A stretch of 64,000 nucleotides of DNA. Origin: Roseitranquillus sp963749675. Its GTDB lineage: Bacteria; Pseudomonadota; Alphaproteobacteria; Rhodobacterales; Rhodobacteraceae. Below are positions 8,616-16,676 of this stretch, in pieces. Under the pieces are notes generated by a model. It worked only from the letters and a program-made list of their open reading frames with translations. It made no database searches and was not told the origin of the DNA. How positions within the stretch are numbered: the first letter of the stretch is position 1; each line of letters begins with the position of its first letter. The stretch covers positions 372,001 to 436,000 of the forward strand of contig CAVVNT010000002.1 of NCBI GenBank assembly GCA_963749675.1, written 5' to 3'. The position numbers were made by a program, and so were the translations under genes.

Positions 8616-10388
8616 ATGCACGCCTATCGCACCCACACCTGCGCCGCTCTGAGGACCGCGGATGTCGGGCAGGAAGTACGCCTCGCAGGCTGGGTGCATC
8701 GCGTGCGCGACCACGGCGGCGTATTGTTCATCGACCTTCGCGATCACTACGGCATGACGCAGGTACTGGCGGATCCTGACAGCCCGGTCTTCGCCGAGGT
8801 CGAGAAGGTGCGGTCCGAGTGGTGCATCCGCGTCGACGGGCAGGTGAAGGCGAGAGATCCCGAGCTGGTCAACCCAAAGATCCCGACCGGCGAGATCGAG
8901 GTCTTCATTCGCGGCATCGAGATTCTCGGGAGCGCCGAAGAGCTGCCGCTGCCGGTCTTCGGCGAGCAGGAATATCCGGAGGAGACGCGTCTCCGGTATC
9001 GCTTTCTCGACCTGCGGCGCGAGGGGTTGCACGGCAACATGATGCTGAGGTCGGCCGTCGTTCGGTCGATGCGTCAGCGGATGTGGGACCTTGGCTTCAA
9101 CGAATTCCAGACGCCCATCATCACCGCCTCCTCGCCGGAGGGTGCGCGCGATTTTCTTGTGCCGTCGCGACTGCATCCGGGTAAGTTCTATGCGCTGCCC
9201 CAGGCGCCGCAGCAGTTCAAACAGCTGCTGATGGTCTCGGGCTTCGACAAGTACTTCCAGATCGCGCCGTGTTTCAGAGATGAAGACCCGCGGGCGGACC
9301 GCTCGCCAACCGACTTCTATCAACTCGACGTCGAGATGAGCTTCGTGACGCAAGACGATGTCTTCACAGCGATACAACCGGTCATCCAGGGCGTGTTCGA
9401 GGAGTTCGGAGGGGGCAGGGAGGTCGACGCTGTCTGGCCGCGGATCGCCTTTGACGACGCGATGCTCTGGTATGGCACCGACAAGCCGGACCTGCGCTGC
9501 CACATCAAGATGAAGATCGTGAGCGAGCATTTCGCCGGCGGCGGCTTCGGCCTGTTTGCGAAGATCCTCGAGAAGGACGGGACGGAGATCCGGGCCATCC
9601 CGGCGCCTGGCGGCGGCTCGCGCGCCTTCTGCGACCGGATGAACGTCTTTGCCCAGTCCGAGGGGCTGCCCGGCATGGGCTACATCTTCTGGCGCGAGGG
9701 TGAGGGGCGGCCGGAAGGCGCGGGCCCCATCGCCAAGAACATCGGTCCGGAGCGGACCGAGGCCGTCCGCCGACAGCTCGGCCTAGGGGCGGGAGACGCG
9801 GCGTTCTTCCTCGCCGGAGCGCCCGATGACTTCGTCCGCGTCGCCGCCAGGGCCCGCACCGAGATCGGGCGCGAGCTGAAGCTGACGGAGGAGGGACGAT
9901 TTGCCTTCGCCTGGATCGTCGACTTCCCGATGTACGAAAAGGACGACGAGGGGCGGGTCGACTTCAGCCACAACCCCTTCTCGATGCCGCAGGGTGCGCT
10001 CGATGCGCTATCGGGCGATCCGCTCGCGGTAAAGGGGTTCCAGTACGATCTGGCGTGCAACGGATACGAGATCGTGTCGGGCGCGATCCGGAATCACCGC
10101 CTCGACGTGATGTTCAGAGCGTTCGAGATCGCCGGCTATGAGGAAGAGGAGGTAAGGCGACGCTTCGGCGGGCTAGTCAATGCGTTCCGCTATGGGCCGC
10201 CGCCGCACGGCGGCTGTGCCGCCGGCATCGACCGGATCGTCATGTTGCTCGCGGACGAGGAGAACATCCGCGAGGTCATCCTGTTTCCGATGACGCAACA
10301 GGCGACGGACCTGATGATGGGCGCCCCGACCGACCCAACCAACGAGCAGTTGCGAGATCTTGGCCTGAGGCTGATCCGGAGGGAGTAG
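8616..10388 (+). CDS. aspS: Aspartyl-tRNA synthetase
   Basis: Class II synthetase that charges tRNA-Asp in the cytoplasm. 590 residues, the normal bacterial length. An N-terminal OB-fold anticodon-binding domain (GWVHRVRDHGG near residue 24) is followed by motif 2 (FRDEDPRADRSPTDFYQLD, near 221) and motif 3 (GIDRIVMLL, near 536); the GAD insertion lies between. Start at ATG 8616 fits the family N-terminus (MHAYRTHTC); the open frame extending to 8385 is not supported. Many alphaproteobacterial AspRS are non-discriminating and also charge tRNA-Asn; this cannot be decided here. Confidence 0.97.
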   Translation: MHAYRTHTCAALRTADVGQEVRLAGWVHRVRDHGGVLFIDLRDHYGMTQVLADPDSPVFAEVEKVRSEWCIRVDGQVKARDPELVNPKIPTGEIEVFIRGIEILGSAEELPLPVFGEQEYPEETRLRYRFLDLRREGLHGNMMLRSAVVRSMRQRMWDLGFNEFQTPIITASSPEGARDFLVPSRLHPGKFYALPQAPQQFKQLLMVSGFDKYFQIAPCFRDEDPRADRSPTDFYQLDVEMSFVTQDDVFTAIQPVIQGVFEEFGGGREVDAVWPRIAFDDAMLWYGTDKPDLRCHIKMKIVSEHFAGGGFGLFAKILEKDGTEIRAIPAPGGGSRAFCDRMNVFAQSEGLPGMGYIFWREGEGRPEGAGPIAKNIGPERTEAVRRQLGLGAGDAAFFLAGAPDDFVRVAARARTEIGRELKLTEEGRFAFAWIVDFPMYEKDDEGRVDFSHNPFSMPQGALDALSGDPLAVKGFQYDLACNGYEIVSGAIRNHRLDVMFRAFEIAGYEEEEVRRRFGGLVNAFRYGPPPHGGCAAGIDRIVMLLADEENIREVILFPMTQQATDLMMGAPTDPTNEQLRDLGLRLIRRE

Positions 10389-10390
10389 GT

Positions 10391-11092
10391 TCAGGCGGCG
10401 AATGCATCGCTATCGATGATCCGTCGCTCGACCACCTTGGCCACATGCTCAACAGCACCGTCACCGCCCAAGGTGAGCGCTTCCGCCGCCTCCTTGAGTT
10501 CGTCGTCCTTCGTGGTCCGGGCCACGCCGCCGAGGAATTGGGCGACGTACGCGAGCGCGCGCGCATCGACGGGGTTGGCCAGGATGTCCGCTACGCGTGC
10601 CAGGTCGTCTCGCATGGCGAGCCGGTCGGGGCTCACCGCATCGTCCGAAACGATCCGCACCCCCAGAGGCTGCGTCGGCAGCGCCGAGAGGATGATGGAC
10701 TGGAATTGACCGACGGTCGCGATCGGCTTTGCAAGAAACGCGTCGGCACCGGCCGAAAGGGCGACATCGGATGCACCATCGTCGCCCGACATTCCCAAAA
10801 TGGCCGCGATACGCGAGGGAGCGGAGGCCAGCTCGCGGATCAGCTCCGCCCCGTTCCCGTCGGGCAGCCCGAGATCAACGATGACGACCGTTGGGCGAAA
10901 GGCCTGCAGGTGACGGCGCGCCGAGCGCAGGCTGTCCGCGCGGCGGATCCGCGCGCCACTTCGTTGGCAAAGCAAACGCAGCGCCTCGCAGGCGAAGCGG
11001 CTGTCCTCGACAACGAGCACCGTCTGCCCTTGGAGCGGACGCTCGGGCGTCGGCTTGCGCTGCGCGAGAAAGTCGGAGAAGTCGTTCGGCAT
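10391..11092 (-). CDS. Stand-alone response regulator receiver protein with C-terminal extension
   Basis: 233 residues. Receiver domain at about 23-140 with the acidic pair at 29-30, the phospho-acceptor Asp73 (IVDLGLPDGNG) and the conserved Lys122 (AKPI). No DNA-binding or enzymatic output domain follows; the last ~90 residues are predicted mostly helical and unassigned. No sensor kinase is adjacent. The start at 11092 has an aggaga ribosome site; the TTG-started longer frame would run into the promoter region of the epimerase gene. Stop is 2 bases from the aspS stop (convergent). Confidence 0.85.
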   Translation of the reverse strand: MPNDFSDFLAQRKPTPERPLQGQTVLVVEDSRFACEALRLLCQRSGARIRRADSLRSARRHLQAFRPTVVIVDLGLPDGNGAELIRELASAPSRIAAILGMSGDDGASDVALSAGADAFLAKPIATVGQFQSIILSALPTQPLGVRIVSDDAVSPDRLAMRDDLARVADILANPVDARALAYVAQFLGGVARTTKDDELKEAAEALTLGGDGAVEHVAKVVERRIIDSDAFAA

Positions 11093-11220
11093 TCGTTCGT
11101 CTCCTGGCGTGTTCTCCTGCGACCTTTGCCGGGCTTTGGTAAATGCCGAGTTAAGCATGACGGGTCGCTTGCGTCCGAAGTCCAGGGTGCCCATAACCGC
11201 GCCACTGTAGCGGAGGCGCA

Positions 11221-11625
11221 ATGATCGGACGGCTCAATCACGTCGCTATCGCCGTGCCTGACCTCGGTGCGGCAACGGCACGGTATCGCGACACGCTCGG
11301 TGCGCAGGTCGGAGAGCCGCAGGATGAGCCGGCCCACGGCGTGACTGTCGTCTTTATCGAACTGCCAAACACGAAGGTCGAGCTTCTTCATCCGCTCGGG
11401 GCGGACTCGCCGATCGCCGGGTTCCTGAAAAAGAATCCCGGCGGGGGAATCCATCACGTCTGTTACGAGGTCGACGACATCATCGACGCGCGCGATCGGC
11501 TCAAGGTTGGCGGCGCCCGCATCCTCGGTGATGGGGAGCCGAAGATCGGGGCCCACGGCAAGCCGGTGCTGTTCCTGCATCCGAAGGATTTCGACGGTAC
11601 CCTGGTCGAGCTCGAGCAGACCTGA
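11221..11625 (+). CDS. mce: Methylmalonyl-CoA epimerase
   Basis: Interconverts (2S)- and (2R)-methylmalonyl-CoA in propionyl-CoA catabolism and the ethylmalonyl-CoA pathway. 134 residues, usual size, of the glyoxalase/VOC fold. The metal ligand His7 (LNHVAIAV), the IHHVCYEVDD region (about 77-86) and the Glu near the C-terminus (LVELEQ) are present. Stop and the next start overlap (tgATG), so it is cotranscribed with the DUF1467 gene. Confidence 0.92.
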   Translation: MIGRLNHVAIAVPDLGAATARYRDTLGAQVGEPQDEPAHGVTVVFIELPNTKVELLHPLGADSPIAGFLKKNPGGGIHHVCYEVDDIIDARDRLKVGGARILGDGEPKIGAHGKPVLFLHPKDFDGTLVELEQT

Positions 11626-11897
11626 TGGCCATCACCTCCGCCCTCGTCCTGCTGGCCGTCATCTGGTTCATGGTGTTGTTCGTGGTCCTGCCGCTGCGGC
11701 TGACGACCCAGGGCGATCTCGGCAGGGTCCTGCGCGGCACGCATGCCTCGTCGCCGGAGAACCTGAACCTTCGCCGGAAGGTCGTCGTCACGTCGATTGT
11801 GGCGCTGATCCTGTGGGTCGCGGCCTGCGCCGTCATCGTCAGCGGGGTCATCACCGTCCACGATATCGATTGGTTCAACCGGATGGACCGCCCCTAG
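11625..11897 (+). CDS. DUF1467 family inner-membrane protein
   Basis: 90 residues with two strong transmembrane segments (about 4-24 and 52-76) flanking a short cytoplasmic or periplasmic loop containing PLRLTTQGD. The sequence matches the alphaproteobacterial DUF1467 family, which commonly follows mce; function unknown. Start overlaps the mce stop by one base. Its 3' end overlaps the end of the convergent EI24 gene by 23 bases. Confidence 0.85.
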   Translation: MAITSALVLLAVIWFMVLFVVLPLRLTTQGDLGRVLRGTHASSPENLNLRRKVVVTSIVALILWVAACAVIVSGVITVHDIDWFNRMDRP

Positions 11898-12573
11898 ACA
11901 GCCGATGAAACAGGTGCGTGAACGTCGCGGCGCCAAGCACCGGTACAATCAGATTGACAAGCGGGATGGTGAGCGGCGCCGCCATCACCATCCCCGCGAT
12001 CCATATCTGCAATCCATGCCGCCGCCGCATGCGCCGCGCGCCGTCGCGCCCCAGGCGACGCCGCGCGATCAGGTCGAAATACTCACGCCCGAGCAGATAG
12101 CCGTTCAGCGCAACGAAGACGAACGGCGCGATCGGCGGGACGGCCAAGTAGACGATCAACGCCAGCAGGTTGCCGACCAGGATGATGCCCAGGAAGATCA
12201 GCGCCTCGCCCAAGGACTCGGCAAGCGTCAGCCGCGGCGCGGATGGCAAATGGGGATAATGCCACGCCTCGACCGCGTCGGTGACGTCGTCGAGGAAGAA
12301 ACCGGTGAAGGCCGACGCCACAGGGACCATCAGGAAGACCGATGCGACGAGCAGCAGCAGGACGGTACCCCAGGACGCCACGTCGTCGATCCATCCGATC
12401 TGGCCGATCCACGGTAAGGTCACCGCGTCTGGCAGCAGCCAGCCGACCAGCCAAAAGAACCCGAAGTAGATCGCGAGCAGCAGCATGACGGTGAGGCCAA
12501 TGCCGCGCAGCAGAGTGCCGCGGAACCTTGGATCGCCCGCCTGTCCGATCGCCTTCAGGACGTCGCCAATCAC
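11875..12573 (-). CDS. EI24/CysZ-like integral membrane protein
   Basis: 232 residues starting at GTG 12573, which overlaps the stop of the upstream nitroreductase gene (GTGA). Several transmembrane segments are evident (about 25-45, 65-90, 120-155, 195-220). The fold type is the EI24 family that includes the sulfate transporter CysZ, but most alphaproteobacterial members are uncharacterised, so sulfate transport should not be assumed. The longer open frame upstream is the nitroreductase gene in another frame. Confidence 0.8.
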   Translation of the reverse strand: MIGDVLKAIGQAGDPRFRGTLLRGIGLTVMLLLAIYFGFFWLVGWLLPDAVTLPWIGQIGWIDDVASWGTVLLLLVASVFLMVPVASAFTGFFLDDVTDAVEAWHYPHLPSAPRLTLAESLGEALIFLGIILVGNLLALIVYLAVPPIAPFVFVALNGYLLGREYFDLIARRRLGRDGARRMRRRHGLQIWIAGMVMAAPLTIPLVNLIVPVLGAATFTHLFHRLSRGGPSG

Positions 12574-13136
12574 CCATCGGCCCAGGTGATGATCGCATCG
12601 ATGTCGGGCCGCGGACGATCGCTTGGCTCCAGCGTGCGAGTGCCGATGTGGATCATGCCTGCCAGCCGTTCCTCCTCGCCCAGACCAAGACCTTCCTCGC
12701 GGAAGCGTTTGTCGTAGACCGCCCATCCGGTTAGCCAGTTTGCCCCCCAGCCGGCCGCAAGCGCGGCGTTCAGGAGCGACAGACACACCGCGCCGGCGGA
12801 CAGGAGCTGTTCGACCTCAGGGATCTTTTTGGACGGCTTGGGGCTGAAGACGACAGCGACCGCGAGGCTGGCATCGGCGTATTGCCGACGCTGCTTTTCG
12901 ATGTCCTCGTCGGAGCGTTCCCCGTCGCGCCCGACCGTCGCCACCAAGCCTGCCAGCCGCTCCAGCGCGGGCTTCTGGAGGACGATAAAGCGCCAGGGCT
13001 CCAGCTTGCCGTGATCGGGTGATCGTGCGGCCGTCGTCAGGAGTTCGCGAATCTTGGAACGATCTGGAACCGGCAGGACCAGCGTCTTGGCAGGGTGCGA
13101 CCGGCGCGTGCGGAGGAAATCCATGGCGGATGTCAT
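12570..13136 (-). CDS. Nitroreductase family flavoprotein (YdjA-like)
   Basis: 188 residues. Family features include a basic N-terminal FLRTRRSHP FMN phosphate region, a RSPDHGKLEPWRFIVL segment typical of the short YdjA type, and a C-terminal GLGLGEEERLAGMIHIGT stretch. Likely an FMN-dependent NAD(P)H oxidoreductase with unknown natural substrate. The start at 13136 is chosen for the aggcgg ribosome site; ATG 13124 is an alternative. Translationally coupled to the EI24 gene downstream. Confidence 0.88.
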   Translation of the reverse strand: MTSAMDFLRTRRSHPAKTLVLPVPDRSKIRELLTTAARSPDHGKLEPWRFIVLQKPALERLAGLVATVGRDGERSDEDIEKQRRQYADASLAVAVVFSPKPSKKIPEVEQLLSAGAVCLSLLNAALAAGWGANWLTGWAVYDKRFREEGLGLGEEERLAGMIHIGTRTLEPSDRPRPDIDAIITWADG

Positions 13137-13177
13137 GCCGCCTGATATCCGCTGTCGCGAGCGGCTGGAAGGCCCCG

Positions 13178-14068
13178 TTATTCCACCGCCGGCACCGCCT
13201 TGAGATAGGCGGCAATGGCCATCCGATCCTGATCGGTGAGCTGGGCTGTATTCCGGATCACTTCGGCCATGAGCCCACCGGCGGTGTCGAAGTCGGGCGT
13301 GAAGCCGGAGGCGAGATAGCCTGCGATGTCGGCCTCCGACCAGTCGAGACCGCCCGGCGTGATGTTGGGGATCCTTCCGCGGCCCGAGGGATTGGGGGCG
13401 CCTCCGAGCCACTGTCCGATCTTAAGCGCCCCAACCGCGTTCCGCGGCGTGTGGCATTCGCCGCAATGACCCAAAGCTTCGACTAGGTAGCGGCCGCGCT
13501 CAACCTCGGTCGATCCGGTCTCTTGCAGGACCCAGCCGTCGTGCGCGAAGAATTGCTTCCAGATCCCGATGTTTCGTCTGATGTTGAAAGGGAAGCCGAC
13601 GTCGTGCGGCTGGCTGAGCACGTCGGACTCGGGCAGCGTGCGAAGGTATGCGATGAGCGAGACGACATCCTCCTTCGTCGCATTGGCGTAAGCCGTATAG
13701 GGAAAAGCCGGGTAGTAGTGGGCCCCGTTGGGCGCCACGCCCCGCTGCATTGCGCTGGCAATCTCAAGGTCCGACCAACCGCCGATGCCGGCTTCCGGAT
13801 GCGGCGAGATGTTCGGGGCAACGAACGTCCCAAACTGGCTCGGAAACCGCTCCCCTCCGGCCAGGACAAGCCTCGCCTCGCCCTCGGCGTCGGGTGCAGA
13901 GTGGCAGGATGCGCAACCGGCCGCGGCGAAGATCATCTCGCCGCGCGCCACATCGCCTCGGACTTCCGCCAGGTCCGATGCCTGCAGAGGATCAGGCCGC
14001 GTCAGCCACCACCAAGCAGCGAGGACAATCAGAGTCGTCCCCGCCATCGCAAGGAAGAAGCGCTTCAT
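13178..14068 (-). CDS. Membrane-anchored diheme cytochrome c
   Basis: 296 residues. An N-terminal hydrophobic anchor (about 5-22) puts the protein on the periplasmic side. Two covalent heme sites are visible: CASCH at 52-56 and CGECH at 202-206, each in a cytochrome c domain with downstream Met ligand candidates. The architecture resembles the cytochrome subunit of membrane alcohol/aldehyde or gluconate dehydrogenases, but no dehydrogenase subunit is adjacent. A cytochrome c-prime gene lies 12 bases upstream on the same strand, suggesting a joint electron-transfer role. Confidence 0.9.
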   Translation of the reverse strand: MKRFFLAMAGTTLIVLAAWWWLTRPDPLQASDLAEVRGDVARGEMIFAAAGCASCHSAPDAEGEARLVLAGGERFPSQFGTFVAPNISPHPEAGIGGWSDLEIASAMQRGVAPNGAHYYPAFPYTAYANATKEDVVSLIAYLRTLPESDVLSQPHDVGFPFNIRRNIGIWKQFFAHDGWVLQETGSTEVERGRYLVEALGHCGECHTPRNAVGALKIGQWLGGAPNPSGRGRIPNITPGGLDWSEADIAGYLASGFTPDFDTAGGLMAEVIRNTAQLTDQDRMAIAAYLKAVPAVE

Positions 14069-14080
14069 ACCGACTTCGGA

Positions 14081-14545
14081 TCAGTCGTCGGACTGACGAT
14101 AGTCCTCGTGGCAGCCACCGCAGGTCTGTCCGACCTCCCGGAAGGCTGCGACGAATGCCTCCTGACCCTCGGGGGCGGCGTCGGCGGCGGCCTGTGCGGC
14201 CTCTAGGAGCGACTGCTGATAAGCTGCAACATCCTCTAGGTTGTCCCAGATGGCAGGCAAGGCGCGGCTGTCCTCCAGATCCTCGCTGCTCGAGCCCTCG
14301 ACCCAGAGAGGCGAGAGATCCACGCTTGCATAGGATGCGATGTTACTTGCGTGAAGCGCGGCCGTCTCGGCGTCGTACTCGACCTCTCCTCGCGCCATTC
14401 CGACGAGTGGGCCGAGATTGGCCGAATAGAGGGTCATGTGAGATTGTCTCAGTTGATGCGCGCGTTCTGCCGCGCTCATCTCCTGCGCTGCTGCTGGCAA
14501 CGCGGCGACGGCAATTCCAATAGCGAGGGTAGTGAGGCGCATCAT
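14081..14545 (-). CDS. Cytochrome c-prime
   Basis: 154 residues. A signal peptide (about 1-20, ending LPAAAQ) exports it to the periplasm. A single CGGCH heme site near the C-terminus (about 143) in a helical protein is the cytochrome c-prime pattern, a group that binds nitric oxide and other gases. Start at 14545 follows a gggaga site; the next codon is also ATG (14542). It precedes the diheme cytochrome gene by 12 bases. Confidence 0.88.
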   Translation of the reverse strand: MMRLTTLAIGIAVAALPAAAQEMSAAERAHQLRQSHMTLYSANLGPLVGMARGEVEYDAETAALHASNIASYASVDLSPLWVEGSSSEDLEDSRALPAIWDNLEDVAAYQQSLLEAAQAAADAAPEGQEAFVAAFREVGQTCGGCHEDYRQSDD

Positions 14546-14603
14546 CCAGTGTCTCCCATTTTCCGACCGACCCAAGGAAAGCTAACACGCGGCGATTGCT
14601 TGA

Positions 14604-15182
14604 CTATGGGTCACCTTCTGACGAAACCGTGACTGGCTCAGTCGGCTCGTCGACGAACAGGACCTTGCCGATGAAGGGCAGGTTCCTGTTCCGCTGCGCG
14701 TAGTCGATCCCATAGCCGACCACAAACTCGTCTGGGATCTCGAAGCCTGTCCAGGTCGCCTTGATGTTGATCTCGCGGCGCGACGGCTTGTCGAGCAGCG
14801 CGATCGTCTCCAGCCTACGCGGCTCTCGCGAACGCAACAAGCTCGTGACATGTTGCAGCGTGTACCCCGTGTCCACGATGTCCTCGACCACCAGCACGTC
14901 GCGGCCGGCGATTTCGCCCCTGAGATCCTTGAGGATTCGGACCTCGCGGCTCGATTCCATCGTGTCGCCGTAGGACGAGGCTTCGAGGAAATCGACCTCG
15001 ACGTTGAGGTCGAGCTCGCGCACGAGATCGGCGATGAACACGAACGAGCCACGGAGCAGGCCCACAACCACCAGCTTCTCGGTGCCCTCGAATGCCGCGG
15101 TGATTTCCCTCGACAGCTCCTCGATCCTCGCGGCGATGGTCTTGGCCGAGATCATCTCCTTGATCACGTAGTCGGTACGCAT
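14604..15182 (-). CDS. hpt: Hypoxanthine phosphoribosyltransferase
   Basis: Purine salvage: hypoxanthine (and possibly guanine) plus PRPP to the nucleotide. 192 residues. The PRPP-binding signature VLVVEDIVDTGYT (about 96-108) and the LLRGSFVF loop (about 42-49) are present, as is the C-terminal FVVGYGIDYAQ base-binding region. Start ATG at 15182. Confidence 0.94.
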   Translation of the reverse strand: MRTDYVIKEMISAKTIAARIEELSREITAAFEGTEKLVVVGLLRGSFVFIADLVRELDLNVEVDFLEASSYGDTMESSREVRILKDLRGEIAGRDVLVVEDIVDTGYTLQHVTSLLRSREPRRLETIALLDKPSRREINIKATWTGFEIPDEFVVGYGIDYAQRNRNLPFIGKVLFVDEPTEPVTVSSEGDP

Positions 15183-15277
15183 CGCCCCCCCATCACAGCC
15201 GGTGCCGAGCTAGCTCATGGACGTACAACGGTAAAGCGCACTTGGCTCCGCCGCGGCAGCGGGCTAACTCGAACCCT

Positions 15278-15757
15278 ATGTCGACGCACTCCGAAACGCG
15301 AACGCTGCCCTACACCGCTCAGCAAATGTACGATCTGGTGGCAGACGTCTCCTCTTACCCAGAATTCCTGCCGTGGTGCGCCGCGGCGCGGGTCCGGCAG
15401 ACGACGCAGGTCGAGGATCACGAGGTCATGGAGGCCGACCTCGTCATCTCCTTCAAGGTATTCCGCGAGCGTTTCGGCAGCCGCGTCACCCTGTGGCCCG
15501 AGCAGATGAAGATCGGGACCGAGTATATCGACGGGCCGTTCCGCTACATGGAGAGCACCTGGCAATTCAGAGATGTCGACGGCGGCTGCGAGGTCCACTT
15601 CTTCGTCGACTTCGAGTTTCGCAACCGGGTCCTGCAAGGCGTGATCGGCGTCGTATTCAACGACGCGATGCAGAGGATCGTGCGGGCGTTCGAGCGGCGG
15701 GCTGCGGCGCTCTATGGCTCCGGCGGCAGCGCGTCTGCCAGAAGCAGCAGAGCCTGA
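15278..15757 (+). CDS. ratA: RatA/Coq10-type START-domain protein
   Basis: 159 residues of the polyketide cyclase/START fold. The N-terminal YTAQQMYDLVADVSSYPEFL and PWCAAARV are the family signature. In other bacteria relatives are named RatA, and the eukaryotic Coq10 binds ubiquinone; a quinone-lipid role is more plausible here than a toxin role. The start at 15278 fits the family better than the earlier ATG at 15242. Its last 46 bases overlap the end of the convergent pncC gene. Confidence 0.85.
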   Translation: MSTHSETRTLPYTAQQMYDLVADVSSYPEFLPWCAAARVRQTTQVEDHEVMEADLVISFKVFRERFGSRVTLWPEQMKIGTEYIDGPFRYMESTWQFRDVDGGCEVHFFVDFEFRNRVLQGVIGVVFNDAMQRIVRAFERRAAALYGSGGSASARSSRA

Positions 15758-16185
15758 TCGACCGATCGGGCGCGCACCTGCGTGCGCCCGATCGCGCCGA
15801 ACTCTCTCGTCTCGCTCTTCACTCCCTCCGATGTGGCAACGGCGAAGCAGACGCGGCCCTCTGGCTTGTGCTCGGATCCGCCTGGTCCGGCAATCCCGGT
15901 GATCGCCACGGTCAGGCTCGCGTTCGAGTGACGAAGAGCACCTACGGCCATCTCGGCCGCAACCTCCGGGCTGACAGCGCCGTAGCGCTCCAGAGTCTTT
16001 GCACGCACACCGAGCATCTCACGCTTCGCGCTGTTGGAATAGGTGACGAAGCCCCGGTCGACGACCCTGGAGGCGCCGGCAATCTCCGTGAGGGCTGCCG
16101 TCAGAAGTCCGCCGGTGCAGCTTTCCGCCGAGGCGATCAAGGCTCCGCAAGCGCGGGCCCGGCGCACGACCGCCTCGGCCGTCAT
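15712..16185 (-). CDS. pncC: Nicotinamide-nucleotide amidase (CinA C-terminal domain protein)
   Basis: Deamidates nicotinamide mononucleotide to recycle NAD breakdown products. 157 residues equals a stand-alone CinA C-terminal domain. The SAESCTGG motif (about 19-26) with the catalytic Ser and the ITGIAGPGG motif (about 95-103) are intact. The start overlaps the pgpA stop (ATGA), making it the last gene of ispDF-pgpA-pncC. Confidence 0.92.
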   Translation of the reverse strand: MTAEAVVRRARACGALIASAESCTGGLLTAALTEIAGASRVVDRGFVTYSNSAKREMLGVRAKTLERYGAVSPEVAAEMAVGALRHSNASLTVAITGIAGPGGSEHKPEGRVCFAVATSEGVKSETREFGAIGRTQVRARSVDQALLLLADALPPEP

Positions 16186-16676
16186 CGCATCACCACCTCA
16201 TGTGCCACCCAACCCAGCAGGGCGACGACAAATGCCGCGAGTATACCGGCGATGACGTCGTCGAGCATGGTGCCGCCGACGTCGCCGCGCCGGTCGGCCC
16301 ATCCGACGGGACCGGGTTTCCAGATGTCGAAGAGCCGGAAGAGCAGGAACGCCGAGACCCATCCGGGCCAGGGAAACGTCCACCCCGTTACTCCCGCGGC
16401 CCAGAGGCCTGCCGACAGCGGCCAGAGCGCGATCCACTGACCGACGAGCTCGTCGATGACGATCTCCGACGGGTCGTGGTCTGCCGATCCCCGCGTCGCC
16501 TCCGCGACGCTCCACCACCCGACCGCGAAGGCGAGGAGCGTCGATATGGCGAGTGCCGGAAATCCGCCGAGAGCGTGGATCGGCCACGCGATCGCCACGG
16601 CGGCGGCCGATCCCCACGTCCCGGGTCCCGGACGCAGGTCGCCAATGCCGAAGAGGGTGGCGACGAGGCGGCTCAT
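16182..16676 (-). CDS. pgpA: Phosphatidylglycerophosphatase A
   Basis: Removes phosphate from phosphatidylglycerophosphate to give phosphatidylglycerol in the inner membrane. 164 residues with several membrane segments. The GIGDLRPGPGTWGS N-terminal motif, IVIDELVGQW (about 70) and FDIWKPGPVGWAD (about 115) are conserved family elements. The start ATG overlaps the ispDF stop and its own stop overlaps the pncC start, both as ATGA. Confidence 0.92.
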   Translation of the reverse strand: MSRLVATLFGIGDLRPGPGTWGSAAAVAIAWPIHALGGFPALAISTLLAFAVGWWSVAEATRGSADHDPSEIVIDELVGQWIALWPLSAGLWAAGVTGWTFPWPGWVSAFLLFRLFDIWKPGPVGWADRRGDVGGTMLDDVIAGILAAFVVALLGWVAHEVVMR

